Part shown: positions 53,429 to 62,067 of the stretch, in pieces
How the letters are laid out: every line of letters starts with the position of its first letter
Position numbering within the stretch: the first letter of the stretch is position 1
NCBI GenBank assembly: GCA_023458055.1
Contig: JAEXAW010000044.1
Span: 62,001-126,000 of the forward strand
DNA: 64,000 nt
Direction of reading: 5' to 3'
Source: Pseudomonadota bacterium
Lineage (GTDB): Bacteria; Pseudomonadota; Alphaproteobacteria; Sphingomonadales; Sphingomonadaceae
The notes under the pieces: generated by a model
Database searches by the model: none
The model's input: only the letters and a program-made list of their open reading frames with translations
What the model was told of the DNA's origin: nothing
Translations under genes and position numbers: made by a program

Positions 53429-55312
53429 CTAACCCAAGCCGAACCAGACAGCGGTCCAATAGGTGATCCCGGCGGCAATATAGGCAATGGCAAACAGATA
53501 TAGGACCATGAAGGCCGGCCATTTCCATCCGTTGGTCTCGCGACGGGTGATCGCGATGGTCGAGATACATTGTGGGGCAAACACGAACCAGGCGAGGAAA
53601 GCGAGCGCGGTGGCCAAGCTCCACTTGCCAGCCAGCCGCTCGCCGAGAGATTGGTTCAATTTTTCCTCGTCATCGCCCGCATCAATCGCGTTCGCCGTCG
53701 CGAGAGCTGCAACCGCAACCTCGCGCGCCGACATCGCGGGGACGAGGGCGAGGGCGATGTCTTCGTTGAAACCAATGGGCTCAACCAGCGGCTCCAGCGC
53801 GGTGGCGATGCGGCCCCCGACCGAATAGCGCACCTGCGAAAACTCGCTGCCATCGGGTGCTTTAGGGAAGGACAACAGCGCCCACAGGATGATCGTCGTC
53901 ACGAAGATGATCGAGCCTGCGCGCTTCAAAAAGATCATCGCGCGCTGCCACAGGCCGATTGCGACGTCTTTCAAATTGGGCATCTGATAGCGCGGTAATT
54001 CCATCATCAGGCCGGTCGCCGCGCCCTTCGTCACCGTGCGGCGCAACACCCACGCGACCAGCAGCGCACCAATAATCCCGCTAATATAAAGGCAGAACAG
54101 CACCAGGCCCTTAAGGCCAATGCCCGGTCCCACGCTACGCGCAGGGATGAACGCGCCAATGATGAGCGTGTAAACCGGCAGTCGCGCCGAACAGGTCATT
54201 AGCGGCGCGATCAATATGGTTGTGAGCCGGTCCTTGGGGTCGGCAATCGCGCGGGTTGCCATGATGCCCGGAACCGCGCAGGCGAAGCTGGAGAGGAGCG
54301 GAATAAAGCCGCGCCCGGAAAGGCCGACTTTGGCCATGATGCCATCCATCAGGAAGGCGGCGCGGGTCATATAACCGGTCGCTTCGAGCATCAGGATGAA
54401 GAAGAAGAGGATGATGATCTGTGGCAGGAAGGCGACTACCGAGCCGACGCCTGCAATCACCCCATCGACGACAAAGGAGCGAATGACGCCTTCGGGCAAG
54501 ATCGGGCGGACTTTGTCGGCAAGCCAGGCAAGGCCATTTTCAATCCAGCCAATCGGCGCTTCGGACCAGGCGAACACCCCCTGAAACATTACGAACATCA
54601 GCGCGAGCAGGATGATCATGCCCCACACCGGATGGAGCAGCACGCGGTCAATCTTGCTGGTCGCGCCGCGCGGCGTGCCCTCACTGGTGATGGCGGCATC
54701 GGCAATATGCTTGGCCTTAAGGCGCAAGGCCCGGTCGCGCGCGGCTCCAACTTCGGGCGGGGCTTCGGCGGGACGCTCGGGCTGCAACACCGGATGGCGC
54801 AGCGCTTGGTCGAGCGCGGCCATGAGTTCGTCGAGGCCCTTGCGCCGCACCGCGACCGTAGGCAACACGGGCACGCCCAGTTGCTCGGCCAGCGCGTCAG
54901 CGTCGATTTCCAGCCCGTCGCGCGTCGCCATATCGACCATGTTGAGCGCTACCACGGTTGGCAGTTGCTGCTCGATCAGCTCAAGCGCGAAACGCAGATG
55001 ATTGTCGAGGTTCGACGCATCCAGCACGATGACCAGCGCATCGGGCCGCCGCTCGCCGCTTTGATTGCCGAGGATGACGTTGCGCGTCACTGCTTCGTCC
55101 GGACTGGCAGGGGTGAGACTATAGCTCCCCGGCAGATCGACCAGTTCGACCGGGCGCCCATCGGCAAAGGTAGCGCGGCCCGATTTGCGCTCGACCGTCA
55201 CGCCCGGATAATTGGCAATCTTTTGCCGCGCGCCGGTCAGCGCATTGAACAACGAGCTCTTTCCCGCATTGGGATTGCCGGTGAGCGCGATGAGCGGCGC
55301 AGCAGCGGTCAT
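53429..55312 (-). CDS. feoB: Ferrous iron transporter FeoB
   Basis: The 627-residue inner-membrane protein takes up Fe(II). The N-terminal GTPase has G1 GNPNAGKSSLFNALTG and G3 VDLPGSYSL; a GDI-like helical domain follows, then the core with PLLSSFACAVPGIMATR and GAFIPAR as well as MSAREVAVAAL. It is shorter than the 773-residue E. coli protein and has no FeoC-like region. It overlaps the feoA stop by four bases; the Fur box ahead of feoA controls both. Confidence 0.95.
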   Translation of the reverse strand: MTAAAPLIALTGNPNAGKSSLFNALTGARQKIANYPGVTVERKSGRATFADGRPVELVDLPGSYSLTPASPDEAVTRNVILGNQSGERRPDALVIVLDASNLDNHLRFALELIEQQLPTVVALNMVDMATRDGLEIDADALAEQLGVPVLPTVAVRRKGLDELMAALDQALRHPVLQPERPAEAPPEVGAARDRALRLKAKHIADAAITSEGTPRGATSKIDRVLLHPVWGMIILLALMFVMFQGVFAWSEAPIGWIENGLAWLADKVRPILPEGVIRSFVVDGVIAGVGSVVAFLPQIIILFFFILMLEATGYMTRAAFLMDGIMAKVGLSGRGFIPLLSSFACAVPGIMATRAIADPKDRLTTILIAPLMTCSARLPVYTLIIGAFIPARSVGPGIGLKGLVLFCLYISGIIGALLVAWVLRRTVTKGAATGLMMELPRYQMPNLKDVAIGLWQRAMIFLKRAGSIIFVTTIILWALLSFPKAPDGSEFSQVRYSVGGRIATALEPLVEPIGFNEDIALALVPAMSAREVAVAALATANAIDAGDDEEKLNQSLGERLAGKWSLATALAFLAWFVFAPQCISTIAITRRETNGWKWPAFMVLYLFAIAYIAAGITYWTAVWFGLG

Positions 55313-55566
55313 GCCTCTATCGTACCGATTTCGACATGAATGGTTGCCGCATGAGCAAGGCGGACGATCACATCCATCCGCCCGACCCGCACCACCAGCG
55401 GATCGCGCGAAAACAGGCTGCCTTTATAAAGTGGTGCGACATCGGCGCCTTCGATCAAGCCTAACTCGCGCAAACGCCGCCCTTCGGCCTCGCCGAGACG
55501 CGGCCAGTCAATGCTGTGGATGATGGCCCGGGTGCCGAGCGGAAGTTGATCGAGGCTCTGTGTCAT
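55309..55566 (-). CDS. feoA: Ferrous iron transport protein FeoA
   Basis: The 85-residue SH3-like protein carries the FeoA pattern EAEGRRLRELGLIEGADVAPLYKGSLFSRDPLVVRVG. It works with FeoB. The ATG at 55566 is chosen over 55584, since the earlier one lies within the Fur box. No strong ribosome-binding site is visible. Confidence 0.93.
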   Translation of the reverse strand: MTQSLDQLPLGTRAIIHSIDWPRLGEAEGRRLRELGLIEGADVAPLYKGSLFSRDPLVVRVGRMDVIVRLAHAATIHVEIGTIEA

Positions 55567-55569
55567 CTT

Positions 55570-55588
55570 GCGAATGATTATCAATAAC
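55570..55588 (-). promoter_or_regulatory. Fur box of feoAB
   Basis: On the minus strand GTTATTGATAATCATTCGC agrees with the classical 19-base Fur consensus at 15 positions. It ends three bases before the feoA ATG. A perfect GTTGCGC/GCGCAAC repeat (55593-55610) lies just upstream. Confidence 0.8.
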
Positions 55589-55660
55589 GCTGGTTGCGCC
55601 TTAGCGCAACTGACACAGAAAACAAGCGCCCGCTTTGTCGAAGATCAATAAGCGGGACGA

Positions 55661-56347
55661 TTAAACTCCCGGATACCGCAACCGGCCGATGAAGCGGGAG
55701 AGGCTGGGCATATGTTCGGTGCGCTGGAGGAATTGGAATTTGGCTTTTTCAAAGCTCATCACATTATCGATGCGGCGGCCAAGAAATGCGCGGGTTTCGG
55801 CCTCCCCTTCGCTGTCATCATTAACCAGCACCGCCAGCGTCGCGGCATAAATAGAACCCAGCATCGCGCGCTTGGTATAATGATTATAGTCAGTCGCGAT
55901 ATCACCCGCGAGCCGCCACATAATATCCGCCGAGCGCCAGCCCCATTTAAGGGCCCGCGGAGCATTTAAGGGCATCGCTTCAATCGCCAGCGCACGGCGC
56001 AACGATTCGCGGTTTTCGCTGAGGAGGTCGATACGCGCTTCGACCAGTTGGCGAATGCGCTCGCGGACCTTCATCGTGGCAAGCGTTTCTGCGGGAAGGC
56101 GCGAGGCCATGGCGCGGTCGATGGACTGAATCCACGCATCGATCAAATCCATGGGGTCGATCCGCTTGCCGTCCTCATTGAAGGCTAGCCGCGCGAGATC
56201 TTTATCGACCCCTGCCGCTTGCGCCGCATTGTCGACCGCTGCCTTGGTCCAGCCGTCAAAGGCGGCCTCGCGCGCGACATGAGGGGCGAGATAGGCGCGG
56301 ATTTCCTCAAGGGTCGGATCGGCGGGAAGGACTGCTGAATCGGTCAT
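55661..56347 (-). CDS. COQ9 family protein
   Basis: The 228-residue protein matches COQ9: LARLAFNEDGKRIDPMDLIDAWI, KVRERIRQLVEARIDLL, and a C-terminal half with ADIMWRLAGDIATDYNHYTKRAMLGS. Mitochondrial COQ9 binds lipids and aids ubiquinone synthesis by acting with the hydroxylase COQ7. The ATG at 56347 gives the usual length; the frame stays open upstream but without protein character. Confidence 0.9.
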   Translation of the reverse strand: MTDSAVLPADPTLEEIRAYLAPHVAREAAFDGWTKAAVDNAAQAAGVDKDLARLAFNEDGKRIDPMDLIDAWIQSIDRAMASRLPAETLATMKVRERIRQLVEARIDLLSENRESLRRALAIEAMPLNAPRALKWGWRSADIMWRLAGDIATDYNHYTKRAMLGSIYAATLAVLVNDDSEGEAETRAFLGRRIDNVMSFEKAKFQFLQRTEHMPSLSRFIGRLRYPGV

Positions 56348-56358
56348 AATGCCATGCC

Positions 56359-57273
56359 TTACGTCTTTTCGGGTCCGCGCACCAGCACCAGCGCGAGGCC
56401 CACCAACACGGCGCCGGTAATCTCGACCGGTCCCACATGCTCGTTGAAGAAAAACCATCCGGCGAGCGCCGCAATTGCCGGTTGAACGAGCAGCACCAGT
56501 CCGACAATCAGCGGTGAGAAATGCGGGAGCGCGTAGATGAGGAGGCCCTGCCCGACAATCTGGCTGGAAAGGGCGAGCAGGATAAGCGGCGTCCAATCCT
56601 GCGGCATGATCTGCTCGCCCATTGCCATCGCGAAGAGGAGGAGGGGGAGCGTGCTTGCTGCCGTCGATACCGCGAGCACCGCCCAGCTGCCCATGCTCCC
56701 TCTCGCGCGCTGAAGGGCGAGTACATAGCCGGTGTAGAGCACGCCCGCGAAGAGGGAGAGCAGGTCACCCACCAGATTCTGCCGCGAGGCCTCATAGCTT
56801 TGTCCCATGAGGAGCGCGGTTCCGGCAAAGGCCGCAACAATAGCGATTTGGGTTTGCTTCGCGGGCCATTGCCGCGCGAGGACAAGGCCATAGACTACGA
56901 GCAACAGACTCGCGAAATTGCCGAACAACGTCGCGTTGGCGAGCTTGGTCATCAATATGCCACTGTGCCAAGCGGCTATGTCGGCGGCAAAGAATAACCC
57001 GCCGACGACCACCATGGTCAATGTTTTGACCGGCATTGCGCCAATCGGCTGGCCGAAACGACGGGCGAGGAGAAACAGGAAGGGAGCCGCCAGCGCCAGG
57101 CGCCAGAAGCCGGCCGCCACGGGTCCCGTATCCGCGAACCGCACCAATAATCCTCCGAATGCAAGCGCGACATTGCCCGCAACCAACGCAGCAAAAGCGC
57201 GGCGACGATGCGCGAACGCTACGGCTTTCTCGGCTGAAAGGTTTTCTTTTGCTACGGAACTTGTCTTTTGCAT
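56359..57273 (-). CDS. EamA/DMT family permease
   Basis: The 304-residue protein has ten predicted helices in two EamA repeats (about 30-160 and 175-300), with GGLLVRFADTGPVAAGFWRLALA and LQPAIAALAGWFFFNEHVGPVEITGA typical. It probably exports a metabolite or amino acid; the substrate is unknown. It lies 11 bases upstream of the COQ9 gene on the same strand. Confidence 0.9.
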   Translation of the reverse strand: MQKTSSVAKENLSAEKAVAFAHRRRAFAALVAGNVALAFGGLLVRFADTGPVAAGFWRLALAAPFLFLLARRFGQPIGAMPVKTLTMVVVGGLFFAADIAAWHSGILMTKLANATLFGNFASLLLVVYGLVLARQWPAKQTQIAIVAAFAGTALLMGQSYEASRQNLVGDLLSLFAGVLYTGYVLALQRARGSMGSWAVLAVSTAASTLPLLLFAMAMGEQIMPQDWTPLILLALSSQIVGQGLLIYALPHFSPLIVGLVLLVQPAIAALAGWFFFNEHVGPVEITGAVLVGLALVLVRGPEKT

Positions 57274-57347
57274 GGCGTCGCCTTAGCTCATGCGGCGAAA
57301 CATGGCTAACCGGAAAAAATTGGCCGGATGATAAGCGGAGTTTATAG

Positions 57348-58451
57348 ATGCCCACTCTTTTTGACCCGATCCGCCTTGGAGCGATTGAAGCCCCAAACCG
57401 GATCATCATGGCGCCGCTGACGCGCGGACGCGCCTCCATGCCGGGCAATATCCCCAATGATGTGAACCGCCTTTATTATGAGCAGCGCGCTGGCGCGGGC
57501 CTGATCATCAGCGAGGCGACCGGTATTTCATCCGAAGGCCTGGGTTGGCCCAAGGCGCCAGGCATCTGGAGCGATGCGCAAGTCGAAGGCTGGAAGCCGG
57601 TGGTGAAGGCTGTCCATGATGCGGGCGGGCGGATCATCTGCCAGCTGTGGCACATGGGCCGGATCGTGCACCCGAGTTATAATGATGGCGCGCTGCCAGT
57701 GTCATCGTCCGCCACCACGGCACCCGGGCAGGCATGGACGCTGACCGGCAAACAGCCCTTTGTCGAAGCGCGTCCGCTTGAGATTAGCGAAGTTCCGCGC
57801 TTGCTTGAAGATTATCGCAATGCTGCGGAAAAGGCCAAAGCGGCCGGGTTTGATGGCGTGCAGCTCCACGCCGCGAACGGGTATCTCATCGACCAGTTCC
57901 TGCGCGACAACAGCAATTTCCGCGAGGATGAATATGGCGGCTCGATTGAAAATCGTATCCGCCTGCTGATCGAGGTGACCGAGGTGCTGATTTCTGTCTG
58001 GGGCGCGGACCGTGTTTCGGTGCGCCTCTCGCCCAATGGCGATAGCCAAGGGGTTGATGACAGCAATCCGGAAGCGTTGTTTACCGCCGCTGCCGCCGCG
58101 CTCGACCAGCTCGGCATCGGCTTTCTCGAACTGCGCGAACCCGGCCCGGAAGGCACGTTCGGCCGCACCGATGTGCCGAAGCAAAGTCCGGTGATCCGCA
58201 AAGTGTTCAAAGGTCCGCTGGTCCTCAACAGCGACCTTACCCTTGAGGAAGGCAACGCGCTGATCGAATCCGGCCTTGCCGACGCGGTGAGCTATGGTCG
58301 TCCCTTCATTTCAAACCCAGACCTTGTCGAACGCTTCCGCCAGGGCGCGGCGCTCAATGAAGACAAGCCGATGAACTGGTATATTTATGAGGACCCCAAT
58401 GAGGGGTACACGGATTTCCCGGCGTTGGGTGACAGCGAGATTGCAAAATAA
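57348..58451 (+). CDS. Old yellow enzyme-type alkene reductase
   Basis: The 367-residue FMN flavoprotein starts with LFDPIRLGAIEAPNRIIMAPLTRGRA, has the substrate-binding His/Asn pair in GVQLHAANGYLIDQFLRD near residue 180 and the FMN-binding NSDLTLEEGNALIESG and VSYGRPFISNPDLVERF. Such enzymes (NemA-like) reduce activated C=C bonds and some nitro compounds with NADPH. The ATG follows an AGCGGAG region. It stands alone. Confidence 0.93.
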   Translation: MPTLFDPIRLGAIEAPNRIIMAPLTRGRASMPGNIPNDVNRLYYEQRAGAGLIISEATGISSEGLGWPKAPGIWSDAQVEGWKPVVKAVHDAGGRIICQLWHMGRIVHPSYNDGALPVSSSATTAPGQAWTLTGKQPFVEARPLEISEVPRLLEDYRNAAEKAKAAGFDGVQLHAANGYLIDQFLRDNSNFREDEYGGSIENRIRLLIEVTEVLISVWGADRVSVRLSPNGDSQGVDDSNPEALFTAAAAALDQLGIGFLELREPGPEGTFGRTDVPKQSPVIRKVFKGPLVLNSDLTLEEGNALIESGLADAVSYGRPFISNPDLVERFRQGAALNEDKPMNWYIYEDPNEGYTDFPALGDSEIAK

Positions 58452-58460
58452 TTCCGAAGT

Positions 58461-58517
58461 GCTGAACTTGTCGAAGTACGTGTCCGGCGCATAGTCGCCC
58501 TTCGACAGGCTCAGGGC
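58461..58517. repeat. REP-like palindromic repeat
   Basis: GCTGAACTTGTCGAAG (58461-58476) and CTTCGACAGGCTCAGGGC (58500-58517) form an imperfect inverted repeat around 23 bases. The motif is of the kind scattered between genes in sphingomonads. Only one copy was seen in the window. It may help to end the reductase transcript. Confidence 0.6.
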
Positions 58518-58600
58518 CTCGGATCATTTACGGCTGCGACCTGCCCTTGGTCGGTATGTCTCGACTAGGTTCGACAAGAGCGGAGTTTGGCAGGGTAGGT

Positions 58601-58623
58601 ATCTAACAGGCGGCCTGTTAGAT
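58601..58623 (-). terminator. Hairpin overlapping the ribH stop
   Basis: ATCTAACAGG (58601-58610) and CCTGTTAGAT (58614-58623) form a perfect 10-base stem with a 3-base loop covering the ribH stop codon. No U-tract follows, so it is at best an unusual terminator or 3' stabiliser. Confidence 0.4.
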
Positions 58624-59040
58624 TCCGAACCGCTCCCGCAACTCCAACATCGCCATAGCGGCTTTAGCGGCTTCTCCGCCCTTGTCCTTCTGTGTCTTGT
58701 CGGCGCGGGCCAAGGCTTGGGCTTTATTTTCAACCGTGAGGATGCCGTTGCCGATGGCTATGCCGTCCATTGAAAGCGCCATTAACCCGCGCGCGCTTTC
58801 GTTCGAGACCACTTCGAAATGATAGGTTTCACCACGGATCACGACGCCAATGCCAACGAACCCGTCATATTTGTGGCTTTCCGCCGCCATCGAAATCGCA
58901 CCCGGAACCTCGAGCGCGCCGGGCACGGTGATGACCTCATAGCTATGCCCCGCAGCCTCCAGCGCCGAGGCCGCGCCATCAATCAGCATGTCGTTCAAAT
59001 GCTCGTAAAAGCGGGCTTCGACGATAAGAAAATGGGCCAT
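58618..59040 (-). CDS. ribH: 6,7-dimethyl-8-ribityllumazine synthase
   Basis: The 140-residue enzyme joins the ribityl-pyrimidine and dihydroxybutanone phosphate in riboflavin synthesis. It has VPGALEVPGAI, the GIGVVIRGETYHFEVV motif with its catalytic His, and IAIGNGILTVEN. It lies downstream of the RibB-type gene on the same strand, with a dioxygenase-like gene in between. Confidence 0.95.
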   Translation of the reverse strand: MAHFLIVEARFYEHLNDMLIDGAASALEAAGHSYEVITVPGALEVPGAISMAAESHKYDGFVGIGVVIRGETYHFEVVSNESARGLMALSMDGIAIGNGILTVENKAQALARADKTQKDKGGEAAKAAMAMLELRERFGI

Positions 59041-59057
59041 GCTGGGTCTTTCTCTGC

Positions 59058-59909
59058 TTAGCTGTTAGTCTGATCAGGCGGAACGTCGGAAGGCAACAGC
59101 GCCGCATTATGACCTTCGGTGCAACCCAAGCCGTCCATGCCGATGCCATAGCTGGTCATCGACAAGGAGCCCATTGCATAACCGCGTAGCCAGGCCTTGG
59201 CCCCTTCTCCTGCCGCGGCCGCAAGCCCTGCGGTATAAAGCAAAGGCACAAAATGGTCGGGTGTCGGTACGGCGCGGGCATAATCGGGATGCTCGGCAAG
59301 CTTGAGGATCACTGCAGGGTCCTCGGCCACTTGCGCAACGGCGGCTTCATCAAACCGCTCAGCCCAGGCTTCGCCGCCTTCCGGACTTTTCCAGTCAATC
59401 TCGCGCAGATTATGAACGACATTGCCGCTCGACAGGATCAAGATGCCCTGATCACGCAACGGCGCAAGGCGCGCGGCAAGGTCAAGATGATAATCTAGCG
59501 GCTTCAGCGCATTGATCGATAGTTGCACAACCGGCACATCCGCCTTCGGGAAAAGATGCGCGAGCACGCTCCAGGTGCCGTGGTCGAGTCCCCATTGGTC
59601 GATATCCGCTCCGACCCAATGCGGCTTGGCGACTTCGGCCACCTCTTCGGCGAGTTCAGGCAGACCGGGCGCAGGATAATTGAAATCGAACAACGCTTGC
59701 GGAAATCCATAGAAGTCGTGAATGGTGCGCGGCGACGGCATGGCTGTCACGGCGGTCGCGCCGATATACCAATGTGCCGACACCACCAGTAACGCACGAG
59801 GCCGTGGCAGCTTTTCACCGAGCGCCGCCCATGCATTGGTGTAGCCGTTGCGCTCAAGCGTATTCATCGGACTACCATGGCCGATGAACAAAGCAGGCAT
59901 GGTGGACAT
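59058..59909 (-). CDS. 4,5-DOPA dioxygenase-like (LigB superfamily, YgiD-type) protein
   Basis: The 283-residue protein has FIGHGSPMN at the N-terminus, LLVVSAHW, WGLDHGTWSVLAHLFP and GNVVHNLREIDW, with histidines that bind the metal in class III extradiol dioxygenases of the YgiD/DODA group. It may cleave a catechol; the physiological substrate is unknown. Its place between two riboflavin genes looks like chance or coupling only. The start could also be the ATG three codons later. Confidence 0.9.
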   Translation of the reverse strand: MSTMPALFIGHGSPMNTLERNGYTNAWAALGEKLPRPRALLVVSAHWYIGATAVTAMPSPRTIHDFYGFPQALFDFNYPAPGLPELAEEVAEVAKPHWVGADIDQWGLDHGTWSVLAHLFPKADVPVVQLSINALKPLDYHLDLAARLAPLRDQGILILSSGNVVHNLREIDWKSPEGGEAWAERFDEAAVAQVAEDPAVILKLAEHPDYARAVPTPDHFVPLLYTAGLAAAAGEGAKAWLRGYAMGSLSMTSYGIGMDGLGCTEGHNAALLPSDVPPDQTNS

Positions 59910-59923
59910 GATGCGCGGTCTCC

Positions 59924-61198
59924 CTATTGCGCGTCAGGAATAGGTTGTTCGCCGACCACTGTCAGGCCATAGCCTTCAATCCCCACCACATTGCGCGGCG
60001 AATTGGTGAGGAGTATCATCTCGCCTATGCCAAGATCGGCGAGGATTTGCGCGCCAATGCCGTAATTGCGGAGGTCGCCGCTGTTCGCCTTGACGCCGCC
60101 GACCTCATTTTGCAGCTTTTCAGGGTCGGATGGCATGAGCACGACGATGACGCCTGCGCCCTTTTCACCAATCAGCTTCATCGAGCGCTGCAAGGTGCGT
60201 TTGCGCGGGCCTGACCGGCCAAGCACATCGTCGAACACCGATATGGCATGCATCCGCACCAGCGTCGGCTCGTTCTCGACGATATGGCCTTTCTGCAGCA
60301 CGATGTTGGTCGAGCCATCGACCTTGTTGCGATAGGTCATCGCGCGCCATTCGCCGCCATAATCGGAGGTGAAGCTGGATTCGCTGACCTTTTCGACCAG
60401 ATGGTCGTAACGCATGCGATATTCGATAAGGTCGCGGATCGTCCCCATTTTAAGATTGTGAAGGCGGGCAAAGGCGACGAGGTCGTCCATTCGCGCCATG
60501 GTGCCGTCATCCTTCATGATTTCGCAGATTACGGACGACGGATTAAGCCCGGCGAGGCGCGAAATATCAACGCCGGCTTCGGTATGCCCTGCGCGCACCA
60601 GCACGCCGCCATCACGCGCGATCAACGGGAAGACGTGACCCGGGGTCACAATTTCCTCGCGGCCCTTGCTTGGATCAATCGCGACAGAGACGGTGCGGGC
60701 GCGGTCATGCGCGCTGATCCCGGTGGTGACGCCTTCCTTGGCCTCGATTGAGGTGGTGAAGGCCGTTTCAAACTGGGTACCATTAGCCTTGCTCATCAGA
60801 TCAAGGCCGAGCTGTTCGGTCCGCCGCTTGGTCAACGTAAGACAGATCAGGCCGCGCCCGTGCGTTGCCATGAAATTGATCGCGGACGGGGTCGCCATCT
60901 GCGCGGGGATCACAAGATCACCCTCATTTTCGCGGTCTTCGTCATCGACGAGGATGAACATGCGACCATTGCGCGCCTCTTCGATGATTTCCTCAATCGG
61001 CACCAGCACGGGCGTATCGTCGCTGTCGAACAAATAGGTTTCGAGCTTACGCAAGGTTTCCGCGGTCGGATTCCAGTCCGGCTGGTCAAGATCGCGCAAT
61101 GTATTGGCGTGGAGGCCGGAGGCGCGCGCAAGGCCGGAGCGCGACATGCCGCCCTCGGTGACGAGACGACGGACTTTATCGATAAGCTCGCTGGACAT
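59924..61198 (-). CDS. ribB: HTH-RibB-RibA' protein: 3,4-dihydroxy-2-butanone 4-phosphate synthase with degenerate RibA domain
   Basis: The 424 residues have three parts. Residues 1-60 look like an XRE-type helix-turn-helix (SRSGLARASGLHANTLRDL). Residues 65-265 are RibB with DDEDRENEGDLVIPA, HGRGLICL and VRAGHTEAGVD, which turns ribulose 5-phosphate into dihydroxybutanone phosphate for riboflavin. Residues 275-424 follow the GTP cyclohydrolase II fold but lack the three zinc cysteines: where RibA has CLTGD and RCDCG, this has SVFDD and no Cys. That half is thus probably inactive as a cyclohydrolase, as known for RibBX-type proteins. A palindrome upstream suggests autoregulation through the N-terminal domain. 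Confidence 0.88.
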   Translation of the reverse strand: MSSELIDKVRRLVTEGGMSRSGLARASGLHANTLRDLDQPDWNPTAETLRKLETYLFDSDDTPVLVPIEEIIEEARNGRMFILVDDEDRENEGDLVIPAQMATPSAINFMATHGRGLICLTLTKRRTEQLGLDLMSKANGTQFETAFTTSIEAKEGVTTGISAHDRARTVSVAIDPSKGREEIVTPGHVFPLIARDGGVLVRAGHTEAGVDISRLAGLNPSSVICEIMKDDGTMARMDDLVAFARLHNLKMGTIRDLIEYRMRYDHLVEKVSESSFTSDYGGEWRAMTYRNKVDGSTNIVLQKGHIVENEPTLVRMHAISVFDDVLGRSGPRKRTLQRSMKLIGEKGAGVIVVLMPSDPEKLQNEVGGVKANSGDLRNYGIGAQILADLGIGEMILLTNSPRNVVGIEGYGLTVVGEQPIPDAQ

Positions 61199-61237
61199 AG
61201 TTTGAGGCTTCCCGGATCAACAAATAACCCTCAGAGG

Positions 61238-61279
61238 TAATCACATTATAATGTGAAGGTCAATCCGCATAATCACATT
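61238..61279 (-). promoter_or_regulatory. Candidate operator ahead of the HTH-RibB gene
   Basis: TCACATTATAATGTGA (61241-61256) is a perfect 16-base palindrome. The 10-mer TAATCACATT occurs at 61238-61247 and again at 61270-61279, 32 bases apart, or three helical turns. It lies 40 to 80 bases upstream of the start at 61198, in an AT-rich patch fit for a promoter. The XRE-like domain of the neighbouring product is the natural candidate binder (inference). Confidence 0.6.
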
Positions 61280-61636
61280 CAACCCCGTATCATTATATCG
61301 TTTATATACGACGCCATTTTTTGCTGATAGATGGTCCGGCGACATTAACCCGCTTGAGGATTTCGTCATGATGCAAACTGCCGGTGGTGCCACCGTTAGC
61401 CGCCATGTCCCTCATCCCGCTCCGGTCCCGTCAGCGCCGCCGCCGTCTGGACCGCTCCGGCTTTTCCTTTGCGACCAGCCAAACTCAGGACCCGGGGATC
61501 AATACGGCGCGAACCCGTGCAAACCTGGAAACCCGCGCGCAATATGACATGATGGTTTGTCTGTCGGGTGGGCGACAGCCAGCCTATGTTACTGCTCGCC
61601 CCAACCATTGCCGTAAAAACGCCGGTGAAAGATCCT
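61280..61636. other. Intergenic stretch with no convincing gene
   Basis: About 357 bases follow the operator. An ATG near 61368 opens a 59-codon, Pro-rich frame (MMQTAGGATVSRHVPHP...) without family resemblance. AT-rich bases around 61290-61325 could hold a promoter for the plus-strand gene at 61637. Confidence 0.4.
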
Positions 61637-62020
61637 ATGCCAAGTTCCAATGAGATGATTATCGCTGCGGGTTCGGCGATTGTGCAAGACGCGGAATATC
61701 GTTCCGACCCTTCGTGGGAAACCATCGCGATTGTCTATAATTTCCTCAACGGTCGGCAGAATAGCTACGGCTATATCTTCCGCGCTGACGGAAGCTGGAA
61801 GGCCAGTCTGCCGCAGGACGAGGATGATGTCATTCTCGACACGATGCTGGACCTTCAAGCCGCGATGGAGCGCGAGACGGGTAAAAAATGGATGCGGGCC
61901 TTGGTGCATATTACCCGTGTCGATCAGGGCATGAACATTCTCTTCGAATATGACGATCCGCAAAAATGGGCGATCGATCCGGGTGATTTGGAAAAGAGCG
62001 TTGCAGCGCTCAAACCCTGA
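61637..62020 (+). CDS. Uncharacterised acidic protein, faintly DUF600/YezG-like
   Basis: The 127-residue protein is soluble, acidic and ends with MNILFEYDDPQKWAI. The pattern of a WE(T/S)IAIVY strand, a YGYIFRADGSW hairpin, a helix and a final FEYDD-W segment recalls the DUF600/YezG family, which includes immunity proteins, but the match is by eye and weak. No toxin gene is next to it. The ATG at 61637 is chosen with GTGAAAGATCC before it; an ATG at 61568 is possible. Confidence 0.7.
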   Translation: MPSSNEMIIAAGSAIVQDAEYRSDPSWETIAIVYNFLNGRQNSYGYIFRADGSWKASLPQDEDDVILDTMLDLQAAMERETGKKWMRALVHITRVDQGMNILFEYDDPQKWAIDPGDLEKSVAALKP

Positions 62021-62067
62021 AATTTTCTGGCTTTCCCTATAGGCTGCAGCTTTGCTAAACCGGCGGC

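Noticed and set aside
58560..58620. Possible tRNA because of a GGTTCGACAAG stretch
   Set aside because: No acceptor, D or anticodon arms could be formed; it belongs to the intergenic repeat.
58524..58733. Short frame ending SESNRPPVRYLP... near ribH
   Set aside because: Spurious translation of intergenic repeat DNA; ribH covers half of it in another frame.
61368..61547. 59-codon Pro-rich frame starting MMQTAGG
   Set aside because: No family, no clear ribosome-binding site, and typical GC-rich chance composition.
61199..61640. FMN riboswitch ahead of the RibB gene
   Set aside because: No conserved RFN core was found; the region holds short palindromes instead.
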